From the NCBI GenBank assembly GCA_017311185.1, contig JAESUZ010003404.1, positions 124,001 to 188,000 on the forward strand: 64,000 nucleotides of DNA, read 5' to 3'. Numbering within the stretch: the stretch's first letter is position 1; the number at the start of each line of letters is the position of its first letter. Made by a program: the position numbers and the translations under genes. The notes beneath the pieces are model-generated. The model was not told where the DNA came from. It made no database searches and saw nothing but the letters and a program-made list of their open reading frames with translations. This stretch comes from Proteles cristata cristata (taxonomy: Eukaryota > Chordata > Mammalia > Carnivora > Hyaenidae). This document shows positions 59,463 through 64,000 of this stretch, piece after piece.

Positions 59463-59870
59463 GGGCTGGCAAACTTTTTTTGTAAATAAATGTCATTGGA
59501 ACACAGCCATGCCTATTTATTTATGTATTGTCTAGGGCTCCTTTTGCACTACAGCAGTGAAACTAAGTAGTTATGACAGACACTGTTGGGCCAGAAAAGC
59601 CTAAAATATTTACTATCTGTTTTTTTTTTTTTTTTTAACATTTATTCACTTTTTTGAGAGACAGAGACAGAGCGAGAAGGGGTGGGGCAGAGAGAGGGGG
59701 AGACACAGAATCTGAAGCAGCTCCAGGCTCTGAGCTGTCAGCACAGCTGATGCGGGGCTCGAACCCACAAACTCTGAGATCATGACCTGAGCCGAAGTCG
59801 GACGCTTAACCGACTGAGCCACCCATGCTCCCTGCTATCTGGTTTTTTAAAGAAAAAATTTGTCAACTTC
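59463..59870 (-). mobile_element. hAT-like DNA-transposon fossil split by a SINE
   Basis: gaggggctggcaaacttttt, attggaacacagccatgcct, gccagaaaagcctaaaatat, ttactatctg, [SINE], then ctatctggttttttaaag and aatttgtcaacttct match an abundant old hAT-type element with imperfect inverted ends (ggctggcaaacttttt near the left, aaaaatttgtcaactt near the right). Orientation is nominal. No transposase. Confidence 0.65.
59620..59834 (-). mobile_element. CAN-SINE inside a DNA-transposon fossil
   Basis: Full-length minus copy: poly-T start, gagatcatgacctgagccga, cgacgc-type block as gtcggacgcttaaccgactg. TSD tactatctg (59611-59619) and tgctatctg (59833-59841), one mismatch. Confidence 0.96.
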
Positions 59871-60238
59871 TAATCTAATATGGCTTATACTGTCCTAGAT
59901 TTTCTACATACGTGCAAATATACATATGCTTTTTACGTGTTACATGTATACAAAAAATTGCACACATGATTGTACAACTTGGTTAATTTTCAGGAAGTGA
60001 ATATTCCCCAATAGCCAGCAATCAGTTCAAGAAACAGAATAATATCAGCACCACAAAAGTCTCCTTCATACTCCTTTCTTGTCACTACCGTCTCTTAAAG
60101 ATAACTTTATCCTGATTTCTAATCCTGTAAGTTAATTTTGTCTGATTTTGAACTTATCTAAAGTGGAATGTACATTATGTGCTCTGTGCCTGGCTTCTTT
60201 TGCTTAACATTATGCTTTAAGAATCATCCATGTTTTTG

Positions 60239-60541
60239 GACCTTGAGGGTGTTACGCTGAGCGAAAAAAGTCAGGCAGAGAAGGACAAATATCATATGTT
60301 TGCACGTATAGGAGGATTAGGAGGAACTTAACTGAGGAACAAGGGGGAGGAGAAGGGGGGAAATGGTGGGGGAGAGGGAGGAAGGCAAACCATGAGAGAC
60401 TCTTGAATGCTGAGAACAAACTGAGGGCTGATGGATGTGGGGGGAGGGGGGATGGGCGTGGAGGAGGGCACTTGTGGGGATGAGCACTGGGTGTTATATG
60501 GAAACTAATTTGACAATAAACTATTTGTAAAAAAAAAAAAA
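60239..60541 (+). mobile_element. Recent carnivore L1 3' end, heavily 5'-truncated
   Basis: About 300 bp from the end of ORF2/3' UTR: gaccttgagggtgttacgct, ggcagagaaggacaaatatc, a G-rich part, gaggagggcacttgtgggga, tgagcactgggtgttatatg and gacaataaactatttgtaaa with a pure A tail of about 15. A perfect 17-bp TSD aatcatccatgtttttg at 60222-60238 and 60542-60558 proves target-primed insertion. The minus frame 60252-60653 is a shadow of the G-rich part. Confidence 0.95.
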
Positions 60542-60879
60542 AATCATCCATGTTTTTGCATATGGTAGCAGTTTTCATTCCCATCATCCATAGTATTTCA
60601 CAAGGTAAATATGCCATACTTCCCATTCTACTATTAGTGGACATTTGTAGCATTTTCAGTTTGGGGTTATTTTAAATAATGCTGAATTGAACATTTTAAC
60701 ATGTCTTTGGGTGCACATGTGCTGGCATTTCTCACATGCATTTTTGAAATTGTTGAAGAATGCAGTTCTGTAACAACCTTCTATGTCAGTCCACATGGAA
60801 TTACCTTATTGTGTTATAATTGTATAATATTTTACTGTATGATATTCTGTATCATATTTCCCTCTTATTGGTCATCCAG

Positions 60880-61375
60880 TCATGTGGCAGAGACTGCTAG
60901 TTGTTCCCTTAAATCCATTGTCTTTTTTTCCTATTATCTCCTTTTTTTTCCTCCACATTTTTAGCTAGGCAAGTGACTTCCCAGAATAAGACTATACTTT
61001 CCAGTCCCCCTTGCACTTAGTGGTAGCCATGTGACTAGGTGCTGGACAATATAATGTATGTAAAGCATCAAAGAGCGGATTTTAGAATCCTTTCTAGGAG
61101 ACAGGATAACTATCCCTCTGCCTTTCTACCTCCCTTCCTCCATCCTGCTGCCTGTAATCTCAGATCGCCATCTAATACCTTGAGTTGAGGCCTACACAGT
61201 GGAGCTGCAAGATATAAGGAATATGGGCCCTGATAAAATCAAGTGTTAGACTTATCCTGAGCTGTCTACGTGAGCTTTCACACGAGCAAGAAATGGATAT
61301 CCCTCTTTCTTGAGCTACATTTGTTTTTATGCCACTTCTAACTGAAGTGAATTATAACACATACAAGTTAGTTTC
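60880..61375 (+). mobile_element. Old interspersed repeat, family uncertain
   Basis: cttcccagaataagactata, tttccagtcccccttgcact, tagccatgtgactaggtgct and ggagctgcaagatataagg recall a widespread old mammalian repeat with a cttgcaactaggtgtggcc core, possibly LTR-derived. L1M sequence lies on both sides, so it is an insertion. Ends approximate. Confidence 0.4.
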
Positions 61376-61507
61376 CAATTTGTGTGATTACGCAACATCT
61401 TTCCATGTATCTTTAGATTTTTCTGTGTCTGTTTTGTAGGAAAAAATTACTACAGGTGGAATTACTAGGTTTAAAAATTAAGAACATTTTAAAGTGTAGA
61501 TACTGCT

Positions 61508-61728
61508 GGGATGCCTGGGGGCTCAGTGGGTTGAGTGGCTGACTTTGGCTGAGGTCATGGTCTCGTGGTTCATGAGTTTGAATCCCACGTCGGGCTGTGT
61601 GCTGACAGCTCAGACCCTGGAGGCTGCTTCAGATTTTGTTTCTCCCTCTCTCTCTACTCCTCTCCCACTCATGCTCTGTTTTTCTCTCTCTGTCAAAAAT
61701 AAACATTAAAATTTTTTTTAAAAGAATT
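61508..61728 (+). mobile_element. CAN-SINE
   Basis: gggatgcctgggggctcagt head, gaggtcatggtctcgtggtt box and tail caaaaataaacattaaaatt. No clear TSD. Confidence 0.95.
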
Positions 61729-62629
61729 AAACATAAATTACTTGACACTGATATGATTTCCAGAATATGGAAAAAGCAATGTTAAGGGAACAGATAAAAG
61801 ATAACACAAAACTCCTTTCTCAGCCTTCTGGGAAGATGGAAGGGTATGAGGATCCTAAGTTCACCTCATCCCACGGACACCGCTAAATAACAGCCCCGGC
61901 AGTGCAGTTAACCCAGAAAACAACCAAAGACTAGCAGAACAGACTTTCTACCGTCAGTCAAAGAGGGACCATGTGGAAGAGAGTAGGTGGGGTGGAGACT
62001 CGGTTGGGAACCAAAGTCCTGTGCAGACTAACCACAAATGGGAGAGATATCACAAATATGGAGAAGGAAGGGGAGCAGACCTCACCCCAGGCACCCGCGG
62101 GGTAGGGGACCTACACTGAGAAGATGAGCCCCATAACATTTAGCTTTGGAAACCATTGGGACTTAACTTCATGGGTTTTCACAGTCATCAGGGCTTACCT
62201 CCAGATACGTTATAAATCACCGGGCTCAGCTCTGGGAGTGCTGGAGGGTGATAGGAGACTGAACCCCCACCCTTAAAGAGCCAGGATAACAAACAACCCT
62301 GCCAAGATACAGAAGAAAAGCAGAGGTTTGAAAAGTGCCTGGGGTTTACATGAAGAAGATTTATTTACTAATAAACAGTCACTGGATGGGCAGGGATCTG
62401 TAGGAGAATTCTCCAGTAACAAAGGAGCAGGTGGGTGCCATTTTTCCTCGCTTACCCTCTACCCCTGGCCTAGATAGCTGGATACTTGTGGGAACCAGCA
62501 GAAATGCTCCCCCACTGACCTTGCTAACACTGTATACCCTGCCTTGGCATTCTCCTGAAGATCCATCCCATCCAACCTGCCCCACTCAGGGGGAATCCCT
62601 CCAAAGTGGCCCTTGCCCTGGGGGGTGAG

Positions 62630-62985
62630 GAAGATAACCACACACAACAGTGCAATTGCAGCTCTGACTGTCAGCCTCACTCACCAATAACAACTGCTCA
62701 GGGGGATAGCACAGGGAAAGCGCCCTGAAGTTTGGGGTGACTGCAGCCCCAGTGGTTAGACAGTGGGCAGACATCTTGTCTAACTGCTGGCCCTGCTCAC
62801 CAACAAAAGCCTGTTAGGGGAAAAGACACCCTACAGGCCCATTATACTCCAGCCCCAACAAACAGACGGAGGGCAGGCATCTCACTTGATGGCAGGCCTT
62901 GCCACTAACACAGGGACAACACAGGGAGAGTACCCTGCAGTTTGGTGTGACTGCAGCCCTGGCAGACAGCCTGATGGCCACTGCT
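62630..62985. repeat. Imperfect tandem repeats in the L1 5' UTR, period about 105 bp
   Basis: A recurring order of blocks can be read: a caccaacaa/caccaataa start, an acagggaaag/acagggagag middle, a gtttggggtgactgcagccc end, and then a cagac..ggcagac joint. Comparable marks fall near 62655, 62741, 62848 and 62951. Three units are reasonably clear and a fourth is partial. Confidence 0.6.
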
Positions 62986-63180
62986 AATGCTGCACAACTA
63001 CAAACCCATGGGATTCCAAGACTGGTCCCTTAATAGCACAAGGACCAAACTTGCCCAGTGTGCCCACTATAGGCAAACTGGGCCATTGCAACAGATTGGA
63101 CTGAAAATAGAAGACACCCCTAGGGCACCTGGTTCTGGTGAACAGGGGACACTGTGCTACAGGGCACATAGAAAAGTTTC

Positions 63181-63464
63181 TTTTTCTTTTTTTAAAAAAA
63201 TATTTTACTGTTTTTGTTTTTTAAAGCTTATTTATTTTGAGAGAGAGAAGGAAAAAGGGGGGAGAGAGAGGAAGAGAGAGAGAGCATTATGAGTGGGGGG
63301 AGGGGCAGAGAGAGAGAGAGAGAAAGGAAAGAGAGAATTCCAAGCAGACTCTGTGCTATCAGTGAAGAGCGTGATATAGGGCTTGATTTCACAAACTGTG
63401 AGATCATGCCCTAAGCCAAAAACAAGAGTAGGATGCTTAATCAATTGAACCACATAGGTGCCCC
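63181..63464 (-). mobile_element. CAN-SINE with GA expansion, inside the L1 5' UTR
   Basis: ttaaagcttatttattttga tail complement, long GA/GGA-rich part at about 63239-63336, then agatcatgccctaagcc and accacataggtgcccc. Sequences starting tagaaa occur on both sides (63169 and 63465), a probable decayed TSD. It is diverged, so the L1 it interrupts is old too. Confidence 0.93.
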
Positions 63465-63558
63465 TAGAAACTCTTCTTTATAAGGCCACTGCTTTCAAGA
63501 TCAGGAGACATAGTTGACTTTCCTAACACATAGAAACAAACATAGAGAGTCAGACAAA

Positions 63559-64000
63559 ATGAAGAAACAGAGGGCTATGCCCCAAATGAAAGAAAAGGAC
63601 AAAAACACAGCAGAAGAGCTAAATGAAATGGAGATAAGCAATATTCCTGATAAAGAATTCAAAGTAATGGTCATAAAAATACTCACTGGACTTGAGAAAA
63701 AAGTGGAAGATCTCAGGGTCACCTTCAAAAAAGAGATAGAAAATCTTAAAAAAAAAAAAAAAAAGAACCAATCAGAGATGAAGAACTCAGTAACTGAAAT
63801 GAAAAAATTCACTAAGGGGAATCATCAAATTAGAGGAGGGAGAATGGATCAATGAGCTAGAAGGCAGTAATGGAAAGCAACCAAGCTCAACAGCAAAAAG
63901 AAAAAAGAATAATAAAAAATGATAACAGGTTAAGGGAACTCAGCAACATCTCAAGTGTAATGACATTTGCATCCTAGGGATCCCAAAATGAGAAGAGAGA
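63559..64000 (+). pseudogene. L1 ORF1 (RNA-binding chaperone protein), broken, continues beyond window
   Basis: ORF1p of L1 is a trimeric, coiled-coil RNA-binding protein that coats L1 RNA in cytoplasmic particles. The start ATG at 63559 opens MKKQRAMPQMKEKDKNTAEE, a recognisable L1 ORF1 N-terminus. An earlier in-frame ATG at 63514 lies in the UTR and is not favoured. The frame then gives a Lys/Glu-rich coiled-coil with a run of six lysines coded by a 17-A tract. After the KNSVTEMK region it shifts and ends at TGA 63853-63855. Expected downstream ORF1 sequence reappears in another frame from about 63892 (QQKEKRIIKNDNRLRELSN), followed by a TAG. So there is at least one frameshift plus a stop, and the gene is dead. 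The RNA-recognition and C-terminal domains would lie past the right edge. Confidence 0.85.

Larger units (their letters stand above)
59880..61507 (-). mobile_element. Ancient L1M 3' region, antisense, split by later insertions
   Basis: agttcaagaaacagaataat, ttaacattatgctttaagaa, tccatagtatttcacaaggt, attagtggacatttgtagca, ttgggtgcacatgtgctgg and, much further on, tactacaggtggaattacta follow the complement of the L1M 3' UTR in order. Insertions at 60239-60541 and about 60880-61375 interrupt it. Confidence 0.7.
61805..63558 (+). mobile_element. Carnivore L1 5' UTR (promoter region), interrupted by a SINE
   Basis: The L1 start is recognisable as cagccttctgggaagatgg followed by gatcctaagttcacctcat and cccacggacaccgc. 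A gaagatgg core close to the 5' end is placed like the YY1 site of other L1 promoters. The UTR is GC-richer than its surroundings and holds three to four imperfect tandem units at about 62630-62985. Frames in it (62379-62774 minus, 62987-63292 plus) are not genes. A SINE splits it at 63181. It leads to ORF1 at 63559. Confidence 0.78.

Noticed and set aside
60252..60653. 133-codon minus-strand frame with a Pro-rich stretch
   Set aside because: It is the antisense of the G-rich 3' UTR of the recent L1 insertion.

Overview
The window is vertebrate nuclear DNA, almost certainly from a carnivoran and most likely a cat-lineage (feliform) genome. The evidence is about thirty copies or fragments of the tRNA-derived carnivore SINE (CAN-SINE/SINEC type; head ggggcgcctgggtggctcag, internal aggtcatgatctc box, CT-rich region, AAATAAATAAACATT tail) whose body matches the felid form rather than the dog form. 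There are also carnivore-type L1 pieces, including a short recent 3' end with a 17-bp target-site duplication (TSD) and the 5' UTR plus broken ORF1 of another L1 at the right edge. No operons, bacterial signals or CRISPR arrays are present.

No complete protein-coding gene can be supported. The open reading frames are short and mostly fall in repeats or lack any recognisable domain, so the window reads as intronic or intergenic. The best exon-like object is a 51-bp segment at 28901-28951 with a good acceptor, a plausible branch point, a strong donor and a single open frame, inside a stretch poor in recognisable repeats (26250-30180). A second splice-like site at 40098-40117 has an acceptor fused directly to a donor, the form of a recursive splice site. 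Both point to a possible plus-strand transcription unit, but neither is proven.

Layout: 1-5.8 kb holds SINEs (including a tandem SINE pair sharing one TSD) and old L1 pieces in both orientations. 6.3-6.9 kb holds a minus-strand LTR-like element. 7.6-14.8 kb is mostly unrecognised sequence with MIR copies and an L1MB-like 3' end. 14.8-26.2 kb holds many SINEs, an L1 ORF2 fragment and a long antisense L1M/L1ME 3' region. 26.2-30.2 kb is the repeat-poor interval with the candidate exon. 30.6-38.3 kb is a stack of antisense L1 pieces of different ages with nested SINEs. 38.3-42.5 kb is mostly unrecognised. 42.6-47.2 kb has a long antisense L1 followed by an oppositely oriented L1, then a 500-bp pyrimidine tract. 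49-54.6 kb holds SINEs and unrecognised DNA. 54.7-57.1 kb is an ancient sense L1/HAL1-like element broken by a DNA transposon and a SINE. 59.4-61.5 kb holds a DNA-transposon fossil and an L1M hit by later insertions. 61.8-64 kb is the 5' part of a carnivore L1.

The genome's mobile elements explain most of the visible structure. No new biological system is evident. The main leads are the candidate cassette exon, the possible recursive splice site, the tandem repeats in the L1 5' UTR, and the SINE pairs and nested insertions that give a relative time order. All family names rest on recognition by eye, not on a database search.
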